This document shows, piece after piece, positions 43,627 through 55,100 of a DNA stretch of 64,000 nucleotides. Position 1 is the stretch's first letter. Each line of letters starts with the position of its first letter. The notes under the pieces are model-generated. The model ran no database searches, was not told where the DNA came from, and saw only the letters and a program-made list of their open reading frames with translations. This DNA comes from CAZIWX01 sp964543125 (GTDB taxonomy: Bacteria > Fidelibacterota > UBA8477): assembly GCA_964543125.1 (NCBI GenBank), contig CAZIWX010000002.1, forward strand, positions 1 to 64,000. Direction: 5' to 3'. The position numbers and the translations under genes are program-made.

Positions 43627-43697
43627 GCGGGTGTAGTTCAGTGGCAGAACCTTAGCCTTCCAAGCTAATGGCGTGAGTTCGATTCTCATCACCCGCT
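43627..43697 (+). tRNA. tRNA-Gly (anticodon TCC)
   Basis: 71 bases. Acceptor GCGGGTG/CACCCGC fully paired; anticodon stem TTAGC/GCTAA, loop CTTCCAA, anticodon 43659-43661. T loop GTTCGAT. CCA not encoded. Confidence 0.95.
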
Positions 43698-43713
43698 CAG
43701 GAATGACAGCCGT

Positions 43714-43739
43714 TGCCCCATTTGCCCAGGGGCATTTTT
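43714..43739 (+). terminator. Terminator-like hairpin inside the tRNA cluster
   Basis: TGCCCC, 9-base loop, GGGGCA, then five T, between tRNA-Gly and the second tRNA-Thr. Only 13 bases separate it from the next tRNA, leaving no room for a new promoter, so it would act as a partial terminator lowering transcription into tRNA-Thr and tuf. Confidence 0.5.
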
Positions 43740-43752
43740 GTAGGTGTACAGT

Positions 43753-43825
43753 GCTCGGGTAGCTCAGTTGGTAGAGCACCTCCTTGGTAAGGAGAAGGTC
43801 GGCGGTTCAAATCCGCTCCCGAGCT
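43753..43825 (+). tRNA. tRNA-Thr (anticodon GGT)
   Basis: 73 bases. Acceptor GCTCGGG/CCCGAGC fully paired; anticodon loop TTGGTAA with anticodon 43786-43788, flanked by CCTCC/GGAGA (outermost pair mismatched); T loop GTTCAAA. CCA not encoded. It directly precedes tuf, the usual order. Confidence 0.93.
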
Positions 43826-43885
43826 CGTGACTTTATGAAAGGCATTTGACAGAAAACACTTTGGCCAAAGGGAGGAAGATCACTC

Positions 43886-45079
43886 ATGGCAAAGCAAAAA
43901 TATGAACGAACGAAGCCACATGTAAATGTAGGTACGATCGGCCATGTAGATCATGGTAAGACGACCTTAACGGCCGCCATCACAGCGGTTTTGGCGCGCA
44001 AGGGAGGAGCGGCGTTCCGATCGTTCGACAGTATTGACAATGCCCCGGAAGAGCGAGAGCGCGGCATAACGATAGCCACGGCGCATGTTGAGTATGAGAC
44101 GGACAAGCGTCACTATGCGCATGTGGACTGTCCGGGACACGCGGACTACATCAAGAACATGATCACCGGGGCGGCTCAGATGGACGGAGCGATACTGGTG
44201 GTATCGGCGGCGGATGGCGCCATGCCGCAGACACGTGAGCATGTATTGTTGGCCAAGCAGGTGAATGTACCGGCGATTGTGGTTTACATGAATAAGGTCG
44301 ACATGGTGGATGATCCGGAGTTGCTGGATTTGGTTGAGATGGAGCTGCGTGAGCTGCTGAGTGAATATGATTTTCCCGGAGACGATGTTCCGGTGATTCG
44401 TGGCTCGGCGCTGGAAGCCTTGACGAACTCGGAAGATGAAGAGAAGACCAAGAGCATCATGGAGTTGATGGATGCGGTTGATAATTTCATTCCGGAACCG
44501 AAGCGAGATGTTGACAAGCCCTTTTTGATGCCGGTAGAGGATGTATTCTCCATCACGGGTCGAGGCACGGTAGGAACGGGTCGTATCGAGCGCGGAGTAG
44601 TGAAGGTGGGGGAAGAGGTCGAGATCATTGGACTGACCACGGAGAAGAAGAAGACGGTAGTGACGGGCGTTGAGATGTTCCGCAAGCTGTTGGATTCAGG
44701 CCAGGCGGGTGACAATGTTGGATTATTGTTGCGCGGGATAGACAAGGATTGGCTGAAGCGGGGCATGGTGTGCGCCAAACCGGGTTCAGTGACTCCGCAT
44801 ACGAAATTCAAGTGTAAGGTATATATCCTGAAGAAGGAAGAGGGTGGCCGTCATACGCCGTTTTTCAATGGATATCGTCCCCAGTTTTATATCCGGACAA
44901 CGGATGTTACCGGTGTATGTACACTTCCGGAAGGGTCGGAGATGGTGATGCCGGGTGACAATGTAGGCTTGTCGGTGGAGTTGATCTATCCGGTGGCTTT
45001 GGAAAAAGAGATGCGTTTTGCTATCCGCGAGGGTGGTCATACGGTTGGCGCCGGCGTCGTAACCGATATTATCGAGTAA
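43886..45079 (+). CDS. tuf: Elongation factor Tu, copy 1
   Basis: 397 aa GTPase bringing aminoacyl-tRNA to the ribosome. G motifs: GHVDHGKT, the switch I RGITI, DCPGH, NKVD and SAL. Nucleotide sequence is identical, as far as I can compare by eye, to copy 2 at 59483-60676 from just before the ATG to the stop, while the flanks differ; gene conversion is the likely reason. GGAGG precedes the start. The codon choice (frequent GTA, GCG, ACG and some ATA) differs visibly from the neighbouring ribosomal genes. Lies in the order tRNA-Thr, tuf, rpmG, tRNA-Trp. Confidence 0.98.
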   Translation: MAKQKYERTKPHVNVGTIGHVDHGKTTLTAAITAVLARKGGAAFRSFDSIDNAPEERERGITIATAHVEYETDKRHYAHVDCPGHADYIKNMITGAAQMDGAILVVSAADGAMPQTREHVLLAKQVNVPAIVVYMNKVDMVDDPELLDLVEMELRELLSEYDFPGDDVPVIRGSALEALTNSEDEEKTKSIMELMDAVDNFIPEPKRDVDKPFLMPVEDVFSITGRGTVGTGRIERGVVKVGEEVEIIGLTTEKKKTVVTGVEMFRKLLDSGQAGDNVGLLLRGIDKDWLKRGMVCAKPGSVTPHTKFKCKVYILKKEEGGRHTPFFNGYRPQFYIRTTDVTGVCTLPEGSEMVMPGDNVGLSVELIYPVALEKEMRFAIREGGHTVGAGVVTDIIE

Positions 45080-45105
45080 TTGCTTAATCCGAGGGCTGAA
45101 GTCTT

Positions 45106-45270
45106 ATGGCAAAAAAAGGGAAACGCGCGATCATCCAGTTGGAAAGTACTGCTGGAACCGGTTATCGGTATGTTACGACCAAAAACAAGCAGCTTCATCC
45201 CGGGCGGGTGGAGTATAAAAAATACGATCCGGTTGTTAGAAAACACGTCATCTTCAAAGAGGCGAAGTAG
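45106..45270 (+). CDS. rpmG: Ribosomal protein L33
   Basis: 54 aa. Reads [15 protein letters not shown], then [26 protein letters not shown] and [10 protein letters not shown], the normal L33 sequence and length. The two CxxC zinc pairs found in some L33 forms are absent, so this is the zinc-free form. Its place between tuf and tRNA-Trp ahead of secE is conserved in bacteria. Confidence 0.95.
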   Translation: MAKKGKRAIIQLESTAGTGYRYVTTKNKQLHPGRVEYKKYDPVVRKHVIFKEAK

Positions 45271-45287
45271 GCTAACGCGGAATGAAC

Positions 45288-45360
45288 AGGAGAGTAGCTC
45301 AATTGGTAGAGCATCGGTCTCCAAAACCGAGGGTTGCGGGTTCAAGTCCTGTCTCTCCTG
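45288..45360 (+). tRNA. tRNA-Trp (anticodon CCA)
   Basis: 73 bases. Acceptor AGGAGAG/CTCTCCT fully paired, discriminator G as usual for bacterial tRNA-Trp; anticodon stem TCGGT/ACCGA with loop CTCCAAA, anticodon 45321-45323. CCA not encoded. Confidence 0.95.
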
Positions 45361-45408
45361 CTTTACTCAAAATCTTGTGATGCTAGACTAACGAGCAAAG
45401 AAGTCCTT

Positions 45409-45600
45409 ATGGTACAAAAAATTAAATCCTTTCTTGAAGATGTTCAGTTCGAATTTAAGAAGATCGTCTGGCCCACCTACTATGAATTAAAAGGGTCAAC
45501 GGTTATGGTCCTTACACTTACCGGCATTTTAGCCCTGATCCTCTTTTTAATTGATAAAATAATGTCTACCCTGATCCTTGGGGTAATACTGGGGCGCTAA
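45409..45600 (+). CDS. secE: Preprotein translocase subunit SecE
   Basis: 63 aa, single membrane segment (STVMVLTLTGILALILFLIDKIM) after the SecE signature FEFKKIVWPTYYELKGST. ATG 45409 is chosen because the longer frame from 45334 would start inside tRNA-Trp and add no conserved sequence. It stabilises SecY in the translocon. nusG begins one base after its stop. Confidence 0.93.
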   Translation: MVQKIKSFLEDVQFEFKKIVWPTYYELKGSTVMVLTLTGILALILFLIDKIMSTLILGVILGR

Positions 45601-45601
45601 C

Positions 45602-46135
45602 ATGGCAGCAAAATGGTATAGCATCCGCACGTTTTCGGGCAAAGAAAAGAAGGTCCGGGATATGATTCTCCACGAAACCGAAATAGCGGGCATGGACGAG
45701 TTGATTCTGGAGGTCCTGGTTCCATCTGAAAATGTGGTTGAAATGCGTGACGGTAAAAAATACGTGCGTAATAAGGTTTTCTTCCCGGGCTATATCATGA
45801 TCCAGATGGAACTCAACAAAGAAACCCGCTATTTAGTGGAAAATATGCCGGGTGTCATGTCGTTTGTTGGTCCTCGGGGAGAGCCTGCTCCGTTAAAAGA
45901 CGATGAAGTGCGCCGGATTTTGGGGGAAGTCGAAAATCGCGATGGACGCGAAGTATTTGGTACCTCATTCAAAATAGGCGATCCCATCAAAGTGGTCGAC
46001 GGGCCTTTCCTTGATTTTTCCGGTTTTGTGCAGGAAGTAAATGAGGAAAAGCAAAAAGTCAAAGTAATGGTATCCATTTTTGGCCGCCCGACACCGGTCG
46101 AATTGGATTTCCTGCAAGTCGAACCTGAGAAATAG
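45602..46135 (+). CDS. nusG: Transcription termination/antitermination factor NusG
   Basis: 177 aa. NGN domain with WYSIRTFSGKEKKVRDMI and VFFPGYIMIQMELNKETRYLVENMPGVMSFVG, then a KOW domain KVVDGPFLDFSGFVQEVNEEKQKVKVMVSIFGRPTPVELDF. Normal length with no inserted domain. It binds RNA polymerase and couples transcription to translation or Rho. Confidence 0.97.
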   Translation: MAAKWYSIRTFSGKEKKVRDMILHETEIAGMDELILEVLVPSENVVEMRDGKKYVRNKVFFPGYIMIQMELNKETRYLVENMPGVMSFVGPRGEPAPLKDDEVRRILGEVENRDGREVFGTSFKIGDPIKVVDGPFLDFSGFVQEVNEEKQKVKVMVSIFGRPTPVELDFLQVEPEK

Positions 46136-46156
46136 GATATAGAGGAAAGCGCTTAA

Positions 46157-46582
46157 ATGGCCAAAAAAATCATCAATCAGATAAAGTTGCAGATTTCCGC
46201 GGGTGAAGCCAATCCTTCACCACCGGTCGGTCCCGCGTTAGGTCAGGCGGGGGTGAATATCATGGAATTCTGTAAGACTTTCAATGCAAAGACACAGAGT
46301 GAGCGCGGGATGATCATCCCGGTCGTCATCACTGTTTACGCTGACCGATCATTCACATTTATTACCAAAACCCCGCCGGCACCGGTTCTGCTGCGTAAAG
46401 CCGCCGGTGTTCCTAAAGGTTCCGGGACTCCCAATTCCGTAAAAGTCGGCAAGGTGACCCGAGGGCAGGTGCGGGAAATAGCCCAGATAAAAATGCAAGA
46501 CTTGAACGCGCACGACATAGAGCATGCCATGCTGTTGATTGAGGGTACGGCGCGCAGCATGGGCATTACGGTACAAGATTAA
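46157..46582 (+). CDS. rplK: Ribosomal protein L11
   Basis: 141 aa, normal length. N-terminal [34 protein letters not shown] and C-terminal rRNA-binding part [38 protein letters not shown] are standard. Part of the GTPase-associated centre. Start of the rplK-rplA-rplJ-rplL run. Confidence 0.98.
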   Translation: MAKKIINQIKLQISAGEANPSPPVGPALGQAGVNIMEFCKTFNAKTQSERGMIIPVVITVYADRSFTFITKTPPAPVLLRKAAGVPKGSGTPNSVKVGKVTRGQVREIAQIKMQDLNAHDIEHAMLLIEGTARSMGITVQD

Positions 46583-46596
46583 GGAGACGCGTTAGC

Positions 46597-47289
46597 ATGA
46601 AGCATTCAAAGCGTTATTCAGAAATCCGGAAGAAAATCGACCGGTATGCCGAATATACTCTCGAAGACGGGATTCGGTTGCTGAAAGACAGCGCCACGGC
46701 AAAATTCGATGAATCAGTCGAAATCGCCGTGAATCTTGGTGTCAATCCAAAATACGCTGACCAGATGGTACGCGGAACGGTTTCTTTGCCTCACGGTACG
46801 GGAAAAAATACGCGGGTTCTGGTTCTTGCTAAAGGTCCCAAGGCGGAAGAGGCGCAGGCCGCCGGCGCCGATTATGTGGGATTTGAGGAGTATATTCAAA
46901 AACTAAAAGACGGTTGGTCGGATGTGGATGTCATCATCACCACACCGGATAATATGGCCGAGGTTGGTAAGCTGGGCCGGATTTTGGGACCCCGGGGGTT
47001 AATGCCCAATCCCAAAAGCGGGACTGTATCCATGGATGTTAGCGGGGCCGTGAAGGCATCCAAAGCTGGCAGAATTGAATTTCGAACCGATAAATATGGT
47101 ATTGTCCACTCCAGTGTGGGTAAAACTTCGTTTGAAATTGATAAGCTTGCAGACAATGTGAATGCGTTTTTACGCACTTTGGTCAGTATGCGTCCCTCCG
47201 GAGCCAAGGGCCAGTATCTGAAGCGGGTAACCGTGAGTTCCACCATGGGTCCCGGAATAAAAATTGACCGTTCAACAATGAAGGCCTAA
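46597..47289 (+). CDS. rplA: Ribosomal protein L1
   Basis: 230 aa. Characteristic segments: KFDESVEIAVNLGVNPKYADQMVRGTVSLPHGTGK, GRILGPRGLMPNPKSGTV and the C-terminal SSTMGPGIKI. It binds 23S rRNA at the L1 stalk and, in other bacteria, its own mRNA. Follows rplK after 14 bases. Confidence 0.98.
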   Translation: MKHSKRYSEIRKKIDRYAEYTLEDGIRLLKDSATAKFDESVEIAVNLGVNPKYADQMVRGTVSLPHGTGKNTRVLVLAKGPKAEEAQAAGADYVGFEEYIQKLKDGWSDVDVIITTPDNMAEVGKLGRILGPRGLMPNPKSGTVSMDVSGAVKASKAGRIEFRTDKYGIVHSSVGKTSFEIDKLADNVNAFLRTLVSMRPSGAKGQYLKRVTVSSTMGPGIKIDRSTMKA

Positions 47290-47312
47290 GTACTGGTTGA
47301 GGAGCGAAATTC

Positions 47313-47840
47313 ATGGCAAATAAAAAAAATGTTCAAGCGGTAGATGTTCTCGAAGAAAAACTCGGGAAGGTAACTTCTGCTTTTTTTACGGATTATATGG
47401 GCTTGAATGCAGAGGAGATGAACAGGCTGCGTTCGAAATTCTATGAGGCCGGGATCGAGTATCGGGTGGTAAAGAACACACTCATGGCTTACACCGTTAA
47501 GAAACTTGGTTTCGATGGCATGGAAGAGGTATTGAAAGGTCCGACGGCAGTAGCTCTGGGTTATGAAGACCCAACGGCTGCAGCGCGTGTAATCAAAGAC
47601 TTCTTAAAAGGGATTGGCAAGGTTAAACAAAAGCCGTCGGTTAAAGGAATAATTTTCGATGGAGATGTTCTGGATGTCAAACGGTTCCTTGAAATCGCCA
47701 ATCTCCCCGGACGAGAAGAATTGTTAGCCAGGTTCTTAGGTGAGCTGCAGTCTCCTTTACAAGGATTGATGAGTGTGCTGCAGGCTCCGATGAGAGACCT
47801 GGTTGGCGTGTTGACATCATTAAAAGATACGAAGAATTAA
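47313..47840 (+). CDS. rplJ: Ribosomal protein L10
   Basis: 175 aa. N-terminal rRNA-binding part with [37 protein letters not shown]-terminal helix for L7/L12 dimers. Only 23 bases separate it from rplA, too short for the L10-leader RNA of about 150 bases that regulates this gene in many bacteria, so any such site would have to lie inside rplA. Confidence 0.97.
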   Translation: MANKKNVQAVDVLEEKLGKVTSAFFTDYMGLNAEEMNRLRSKFYEAGIEYRVVKNTLMAYTVKKLGFDGMEEVLKGPTAVALGYEDPTAAARVIKDFLKGIGKVKQKPSVKGIIFDGDVLDVKRFLEIANLPGREELLARFLGELQSPLQGLMSVLQAPMRDLVGVLTSLKDTKN

Positions 47841-47862
47841 TCCTGAAGGAGGTAATTCACTC

Positions 47863-48240
47863 ATGGCTGTAAAGCGTGAAGATGTTTTGGCCTATCTTGA
47901 ATCGGCCAATATGCTTGAGATTTCTGATCTGATAAAAGAAATCGAAGAGAAGTTCGGTGTTACCGCTGCTGCTCCGGTAGCAATCGCTGCCGGCGCCCCA
48001 GCTGCTGCGGTAGAGGAAGTTGAGGAACAGACAGAATTTGATGTCGTTCTTGAAGCAGCCGGTGACAAGAAGATCAATGTGATTAAGGTTGTCCGTCAGG
48101 TCACCGGCCTTGGTTTGAAAGAAGCCAAAGACGTGGTCGACAAGGCTCCTAACAAAGTGAAGGAAGCCATTGCCAAGACGGAAGCCGAAGAACTGAAAAA
48201 ACAGTTGGAAGAAGCTGGCGCCACTGTCTCGATCAAATAG
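47863..48240 (+). CDS. rplL: Ribosomal protein L7/L12
   Basis: 125 aa. N-terminal dimerisation helices, Ala/Pro-rich hinge ([18 protein letters not shown]), and the C-terminal factor-binding domain [46 protein letters not shown] precedes the start. A long hairpin separates it from rpoB. Confidence 0.98.
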   Translation: MAVKREDVLAYLESANMLEISDLIKEIEEKFGVTAAAPVAIAAGAPAAAVEEVEEQTEFDVVLEAAGDKKINVIKVVRQVTGLGLKEAKDVVDKAPNKVKEAIAKTEAEELKKQLEEAGATVSIK

Positions 48241-48264
48241 GTTCGATTTACAGGGTTTCCTACC

Positions 48265-48301
48265 GGAAAGCTCGTGTTCGGATTTCGGCCACGAGCTTTC
48301 C
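48265..48301 (+). promoter_or_regulatory. Perfect 12-bp hairpin between rplL and rpoB
   Basis: GGAAAGCTCGTG and CACGAGCTTTCC around a 13-base loop. No T-run follows directly, so it does not look like a plain terminator; a later TTTTTT starts about 20 bases on. Position matches the attenuator/RNase III processing region between rplL and rpoB in E. coli, so it may adjust polymerase against ribosomal protein output. Confidence 0.65.
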
Positions 48302-48355
48302 CACTATGAAATAAGGGTCGTTTTTTCCATCCACCCATAGCGTTGGAGGTGGCAT

Positions 48356-51300
48356 TTGTCACAAACAACTACCATTCCACGGCAGTCTTTTTCAAGACTT
48401 GGATCCAAATTGGATTTGCCGGATTTGCTGGATGTTCAGGTAAGTTCATTTCTTGACTTTGTTCAGGAGCGTGTTCGTCCGGAAGCTCGGGAAACAAAAG
48501 GACTTGAAGCAATTTTTCGTTCCGTGTTTCCCATTGAAGATACTCACGGAAATTACATGCTGGAGTATGTTTCTTATACGGTTGGTAAACCACGGTACAG
48601 CATTGAAGAATGTCTGGATCGAGGGGTCACCTTCTCCGTTCCAATAAAAGTCAAACTGATCCTGCATGCTACCGAAGAAGGTGCGGAAGCCCAGGATTAC
48701 AGCAAGCACATCGAACAGGAAATATTCTTCGGTAATATTCCTTATATGACCGAACGCGGGTCCTTCATCATTAATGGCGCCGAACGTGTAATCGTCTCCC
48801 AGATTCAACGTTCACCGGGGGTGTTCTTTGAACAGAGTACGCACCCCAACGGTACCCGCTTGTATTCAGCTCGTTTAATTCCCTTTCGAGGAAGCTGGCT
48901 GGATTTCGCTACGGATATCTATGATGTGATCCATGTGCTGATTGACCGCCGGCGAAAATTCCCCGTAACCCTCCTGCTCCGTGCCATGGGCTTTGGTACC
49001 AACGCCGATATCATGGAAGCTTTTGGTGTTGTCCGGGAGCTTCGATTAGCGGATAATGTGGGCCTGAAGGACTATTATGATGTCCCCGTGCCCGTGGACG
49101 TGGTGAATAAAGAGACCGGCGAAGTATACCTCGAGGCTGGCGAAAAACTGACCCGTGAAAGAGTCCGGAGCCTGAAGAAACAGGGCGTCAAAGGTGTCAT
49201 GGTGGTCAAAGATACGAGTGATCTCAAATTTGAATTGCTGGCCAATACCCTGAGCAAGGATAAATCCGCCGACCATGCTGATGCATTAAAGATTTTTTAC
49301 ACGGAAATGCGCGGTGGTGAGCCGCCAAATCTGGATATGGCTGACAAATTCCTGTTCCGCCTGTTTTTCGACCCCAAGAAATACGATTTGGGTGAGGTCG
49401 GCCGTTATCGGATGAACAAGAAATTCGGTATCGAGCTACCTATGGACCAACGCGTATTAACCAAAGATGATCTGATCATGACGATCAATTATCTCATCGA
49501 AATGCGTAAGGGTGAGCGCGGTACCGACGATATCGATCATTTGGGTAATCGGCGTGTCCGGACCGTGGGTGAACAAATCGGAAACCAGTTTTCCGTAGCA
49601 TTAACCCGGATGGCACGCACCATCAAAGAACGTATGAATGTACGTGATACAGAGAATCTGACCCCCCAGGATCTAATCAATTCACGCATTGTAACTTCAG
49701 TGATCAATTCGTTCTTCGGAACCAACCAGCTCTCCCAGTTCATGGATCAGACCAATCCGCTGTCGGAAATCACCCATAAGCGTCGCTTGTCCTCTTTGGG
49801 GCCGGGTGGTTTGACGCGAGAACGAGCCGGATTTGAAGTGCGAGATGTGCACTATACGCATTATGGCCGCCTCTGTCCCATTGAAACCCCTGAAGGTCCG
49901 AATATTGGTTTGATATCGTCACTCTCGACCTACGCGGTGGTAAATAAACTGGGATTTATCGAAACACCCTACCGAAAACTTATCAACCATAACGGTAAAG
50001 CCCGAGTCACCAAACAGATCGAGTATCTCTCGGCGGATGATGAAGACCGGGTAACCATTGCACAAGCCAACACGGTTGTTGATGAAAATAATTATATAAA
50101 TGAAGACAGAGTGCGTGTCCGGATTCGTGGTGATTTCCCCATGGTCAATCCCCAGGAGGTGACCTACATGGATGTATCACCCCTCCAGATCGTTTCCCCG
50201 GCCGCAGCGCTGATTCCCTTTCTGGAAAATGATGATGCCAATCGGGCCCTCATGGGTTCAAACATGCAGCGTCAGTCGGTGCCACTTCTGTGGCCGGAAG
50301 AACCCATTGTGGGTACTGGATTTGAATCCATCATTGCCCGTGATAGTCGTGCCATGTTGGTTTCAGATGTCAAGGGTGTGGTGAAAAAAGTCTCGGCTGA
50401 CGAGATCACCATTAAGGTTACCAGGCGGGTTGATCAGGATACAACGCTGGGCGAGCAACCCGGATTTGTGACCTATAAACTGAAGAAATATGCCCGGAGC
50501 AACCAGGATACGGCCATCAATCAACGGCCGATCGTCCAGGCTGGCGACCGGGTCAATGTGGGTGATCCTTTAGCTGATGGTATGAGTATTCATAACGCCG
50601 AGCTGGCTTTGGGTCGTAATGTCATGGTTGCTTTCATGCCTTGGCGTGGATACAACTTTGAGGACGCAATTGTTATGTCCGAGCGCTTGTTGAAAAATGA
50701 CTACTTCACCAGTCTTTACATGAAGGACGTGGAACTGGAGGTTCGTGAAACCAAACGCGGTGAAGAAGAACTGACCCGGGATATTCCCAACGTCAGCGAA
50801 AAAGATACCCGTAATCTGCAAGAGAATGGTATTGTCCGCGTGGGCGCCGAAGTCCAGGCGGATGATATCCTGATTGGAAAAGTAACCCCCAAAGGTGAGA
50901 CTGATCCAACACCCGAAGAAAAGTTGTTACGTGCTATTTTTGGTGAAAAAGCCGGTGATGTGAAAGACGCTTCCAAGCGAGCCGAGCCGGGCATCAATGG
51001 TGTTGTTATTGATACCAAATTGTTTACTCGTAAAGGCCGTGAATCTCGCAAGGATGAAAAGCGAAAGCTGGATGCTCTGAAGCAAAAAGCAACGCTGGAT
51101 AAAGCCAGCCTTACTAAACGCCGGAACGAAAAACTCCACAAACTTCTGGCAGGCCAATTAACCGCTCAGGTTGTGGATCGGACCGGCCGGGTGATTGCCA
51201 AAGCCGGGATCGAACTCGACAAAGACAGCATTGGCGCTTTAAACATCGAACGGGTCGATCGGAATTATCCCATTATTCAGGATACCGATATTAATGACAA

Positions 51301-52132
51301 AGTTGTTGCACTGCTCAACGATTATGACCGTTTATACTATAATATTGAACAGACTTACGAAAACGATGTCTACAAGTTAAAGGTTGGGGATGACTTGCAA
51401 CCGGGTGTCATTCAATTGGCCAAGGTGCTCATTGCAACCAAACGAAAGGTTTCAATCGGCGATAAAATGGCTGGTCGTCATGGGAATAAAGGTGTGGTGG
51501 CAGCAATTGTCCCCGAAGAAGATATGCCCTTTATGCCGGATGGCCGTCCTGTTGACATCGTATTGAATCCACTGGGTGTTCCATCCCGAATGAATCTCGG
51601 TCAGCTCTACGAAACCATGTTAGGTTGGGCGGGTGATATTCTCGGTGTGCATTATGAAACGCCTGTGTTTGACGGCGCTACCGTGAAAGATGTTCAGGAT
51701 GAAATGAAGAAAGCTGGTTTGCCAGTTAGCAGTAAAACTAAACTTATCGATGGCCAAACCGGTAATTTTATCGAAAATCCGGTGGCGGTTGGTGTGATCT
51801 ATATGATGAAGCTGAGCCATCAGGTGGATGATAAGATCCATGCTCGCTCCACGGGTCCTTACTCATTGATTACGCAGCAACCTTTGGGCGGTAAAGCCCA
51901 ATTCGGTGGGCAACGTTTCGGTGAAATGGAAGTGTGGGCATTGGAAGCTTACGGTGCCGCTCATACGCTACAGGAAATGCTTACGGTTAAATCTGATGAT
52001 GTGGAAGGCCGTTCCCGGTTGTACAACGCCATTGTGAAAGGCGAAAACATGCCTGATTATGGCACGCCGGAATCCTTTAATGTCCTATTGCGTGAAATGC
52101 GTGGTTTGGGTTTAGACCTCGAACTCAAATAA
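48356..52132 (+). CDS. rpoB: DNA-directed RNA polymerase subunit beta
   Basis: 1258 aa. TTG start, supported by GGAGG at 48345-48349, six bases before it. Conserved elements: [68 protein letters not shown] (rifampicin region; S, H and R positions are wild-type, that is sensitive), [22 protein letters not shown], and the C-terminal [24 protein letters not shown]. Followed 13 bases later by rpoC. Confidence 0.98.
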   Translation: MSQTTTIPRQSFSRLGSKLDLPDLLDVQVSSFLDFVQERVRPEARETKGLEAIFRSVFPIEDTHGNYMLEYVSYTVGKPRYSIEECLDRGVTFSVPIKVKLILHATEEGAEAQDYSKHIEQEIFFGNIPYMTERGSFIINGAERVIVSQIQRSPGVFFEQSTHPNGTRLYSARLIPFRGSWLDFATDIYDVIHVLIDRRRKFPVTLLLRAMGFGTNADIMEAFGVVRELRLADNVGLKDYYDVPVPVDVVNKETGEVYLEAGEKLTRERVRSLKKQGVKGVMVVKDTSDLKFELLANTLSKDKSADHADALKIFYTEMRGGEPPNLDMADKFLFRLFFDPKKYDLGEVGRYRMNKKFGIELPMDQRVLTKDDLIMTINYLIEMRKGERGTDDIDHLGNRRVRTVGEQIGNQFSVALTRMARTIKERMNVRDTENLTPQDLINSRIVTSVINSFFGTNQLSQFMDQTNPLSEITHKRRLSSLGPGGLTRERAGFEVRDVHYTHYGRLCPIETPEGPNIGLISSLSTYAVVNKLGFIETPYRKLINHNGKARVTKQIEYLSADDEDRVTIAQANTVVDENNYINEDRVRVRIRGDFPMVNPQEVTYMDVSPLQIVSPAAALIPFLENDDANRALMGSNMQRQSVPLLWPEEPIVGTGFESIIARDSRAMLVSDVKGVVKKVSADEITIKVTRRVDQDTTLGEQPGFVTYKLKKYARSNQDTAINQRPIVQAGDRVNVGDPLADGMSIHNAELALGRNVMVAFMPWRGYNFEDAIVMSERLLKNDYFTSLYMKDVELEVRETKRGEEELTRDIPNVSEKDTRNLQENGIVRVGAEVQADDILIGKVTPKGETDPTPEEKLLRAIFGEKAGDVKDASKRAEPGINGVVIDTKLFTRKGRESRKDEKRKLDALKQKATLDKASLTKRRNEKLHKLLAGQLTAQVVDRTGRVIAKAGIELDKDSIGALNIERVDRNYPIIQDTDINDKVVALLNDYDRLYYNIEQTYENDVYKLKVGDDLQPGVIQLAKVLIATKRKVSIGDKMAGRHGNKGVVAAIVPEEDMPFMPDGRPVDIVLNPLGVPSRMNLGQLYETMLGWAGDILGVHYETPVFDGATVKDVQDEMKKAGLPVSSKTKLIDGQTGNFIENPVAVGVIYMMKLSHQVDDKIHARSTGPYSLITQQPLGGKAQFGGQRFGEMEVWALEAYGAAHTLQEMLTVKSDDVEGRSRLYNAIVKGENMPDYGTPESFNVLLREMRGLGLDLELK

Positions 52133-52145
52133 AAGGGGTAGTCCT

Positions 52146-55100
52146 TTGATTAATAAAATAGTCAACGATTTTTCCGAAATTACAATCCGTTTAGCTTCAC
52201 CCGAAAGTATCCTCGGTGAATCGCACGGAGAAGTCCTTAAACCGGAAACGATTAACTATCGTTCCTATAAACCCGAAAAAGACGGGTTGTTCTGCGAGCG
52301 GATTTTCGGGCCGGTGAAGGATTGGGAATGTCATTGCGGTAAATACAAACGCATCCGGTACAAAGGCATTATTTGTGATCGGTGTGGTGTGGAAGTAACG
52401 CGTAAAAAAGTTCGCCGCGAACGCATGGGGCATATCACCCTGGCCGTCCCGGTGGTTCATACCTGGTATTTAAGATCGATTCCTTCCACGCTGGCGCATA
52501 CCTTGGGAATGTCAACGAAGAATCTGGAACGGATTATCTATTACGAATCCTATGTCGTTATCTCGCCGGGTAAAGCAGATGTTCAGATAGGTGATATCCT
52601 GGATGAAGAAGAATTCATTGAACAGGATGCTATGTACGGCCCGGATGCCGTCGGCGCGGATGAGGAGAATGTTTTCGTTGCCAAAACCGGGGGCGAAGCT
52701 ATCCGTCAGATGCTCCAGGAATTAGATATTAAAAAAACCATGATGAGACTGAAAGAGCTGGTCGCTACCACTCGCAGCGCACAGAAAAAATCCGATGCCC
52801 TGAAACGATTGCGAATCATTAAGGCTTTTGATACACCCGCCAATAGTACGCCCAATAGACCGGAATGGATGATCCTCACAGTCTTGCCGGTGATTCCGCC
52901 GGAATTGCGGCCCCTGGTGCCATTGGATGGCGGACGGTTTGCAGCCTCCGATTTAAATGACCTGTACCGTCGCGTCATTATCCGTAACAACCGGTTGCGG
53001 CAATTAATGGAAATCAAAGCCCCGGATGTGATTCTGCGGAATGAAAAACGCATGCTGCAGGAATCGGTGGATGCGTTGTTCGATAACAGTCGTAAACTCA
53101 GCGCCGTCCGAAGCGGGACTCGCCGCCCCTTAAAATCACTCTCGGATATGTTGAGTGGGAAACACGGCCGTTTCCGTCAAAACCTTTTGGGTAAGCGCGT
53201 GGATTATTCCGGTCGTTCGGTAATTATCGTGGGTCCGAAATTAAAACTGCACGAGTGTGGTTTACCCAAAGAAATGGCCATTGAGCTGTTCAAACCCCAC
53301 ATCATTTCAGAACTGCTGGTGCGCGGGTATGCCAAAACGCCGAAACAAGCGAAAGTAGCTGTTGAACGCAAGGTTCCGGAAATCTACGATGTGTTGGAAT
53401 ACGTTGTAAAAGACCATCCGGTTCTGCTCAACCGGGCGCCAACACTGCACCGTTTGGGTATTCTGGCCTTCCAGCCAATTTTGGTGAATGGCCGCGCCAT
53501 TCGTCTGCATCCGCTCGTGTGTTCGGCTTTCAATGCCGACTTTGACGGTGACCAGATGGCAGTACATCTTCCGCTTTCACCGGAAGCCCAGGCTGAAGCC
53601 CGTTTGCTGATGCTTTCCAGTCACAATATTCTCCATCCGGCGCATGGTAATCCCATCACGATTCCTTCTCAGGATATGGTTCTCGGAACCTACTTCATCA
53701 CTAAAACCCGGATCGGCGACAAGGGCGAAGGAATGATTTTTAGTTCGGCGGATGAAGTTCTGCTGGCGGTGGACAATGATGTATTGAGTCTCCACGCCAA
53801 AATCAAGCTCCGGCGGAATGGTGAAATCATTGAAACCTGCGCCGGTCGAGTTTTGTTTAATAATACTTTACCTCCCAATGCAGACTTCGTGAATGAACTT
53901 ATCACGAAAAAAAGGTTAGAGCGCGTCATTGGTGATGTGTTTAAAATTCACGGTAATTTCCAGACCGTACAGTTCCTGGATCGTCTGAAAGCGCTGGGCT
54001 TTGAATACGCCACGCGCTCGGGAATATCCATCGGGATTTCCGATGTCATTATACCTAAGAAAAAGCAGGAATTGTTGGATCGCGCTTTCCGGGAAGTTGG
54101 CCGGGTTATGGATGCCCGTAAACATGGCTTACTGACTGAAGGAGAGCGGTACAATAAAGTCCTCGATATTTGGACTCACACGACCAACCAGGTAGCCTTC
54201 CAGATGATGGAGGAAATGCGTACCGACCAGGAAGGTTTCAATTCCGTCTTTATGATGGCTGATTCCGGAGCTCGCGGGTCTCAGGATCAAATTAAACAGT
54301 TGGCTGGTATGCGTGGATTGATGGCCAAACCTCAGAAATCAATCAAAGGTGGTCATGGCGAAATCATTGAAACACCGATCACCTCAAATTTCAAAGAGGG
54401 CCTATCGGTGTTGGAATACTTTATTTCCACCCATGGTGCGCGTAAAGGATTGGCTGATACGGCTTTAAAAACAGCGGACGCCGGCTATCTGACTCGTCGT
54501 CTCGTGGATGTAGCCCAGGACGTGGTTATTCGCGAACTCGACTGCGGCACTATCAACGGTATTGATGTGCTTGCTCTGAAACAGGGCGAGGAAATTATTG
54601 AACCCCTGCGCGATCGTATCGTTGGCCGTGTCGTTCAGGAAGATGTTTTTGATCCTCTCAGTGATGAACTCATTGTTGAAGCGGGTACTTTGCTGACTGA
54701 AGATATTTCCGATAAGATTCAGGATGCCGGAGTTGAGACCGTTCGGATCCGGTCCGTACTCACTTGCGAAAGCGAGTTTGGTGTGTGTGCCAATTGCTAT
54801 GGTCGTAATCTGGCCACCGGTAAATTAGTGAAAGGTGGCGAGGCGGTCGGTATTATGGCTGCCCAATCCATTGGTGAGCCCGGAACCCAGTTGACTCTGC
54901 GGACCTTCCACATCGGTGGCACGGCTGCCCGTATCATCGAAGAGAGTGAGCTACGCGCCAAATTCTCCGGTAAAATCAAATTTTCGGCATCTCTGAGAAC
55001 GGTGAAAGCACCAGAAGGTGAAGGCGAAATCGCACTCGTTCGCAATGCTCAGTTAGAAATTTTAGATGAGGATAACCGCACGCTCACCAAAGCGAATGTG

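Noticed and set aside
44284..44811. Long antisense frame inside tuf (and its copy at 59881-60408)
   Set aside because: Explained by the codon bias of tuf; low-complexity Ser/Thr-rich product and no start signal.
45334..45408. Longer secE start at 45334
   Set aside because: It would begin within tRNA-Trp and add residues not seen in SecE.
47290..47312. L10-leader RNA before rplJ
   Set aside because: Only 23 bases between rplA and rplJ; no room for the usual leader.
48265..48301. rplL-rpoB hairpin as a terminator
   Set aside because: No T-run directly after the stem; the later T-run is about 20 bases away.
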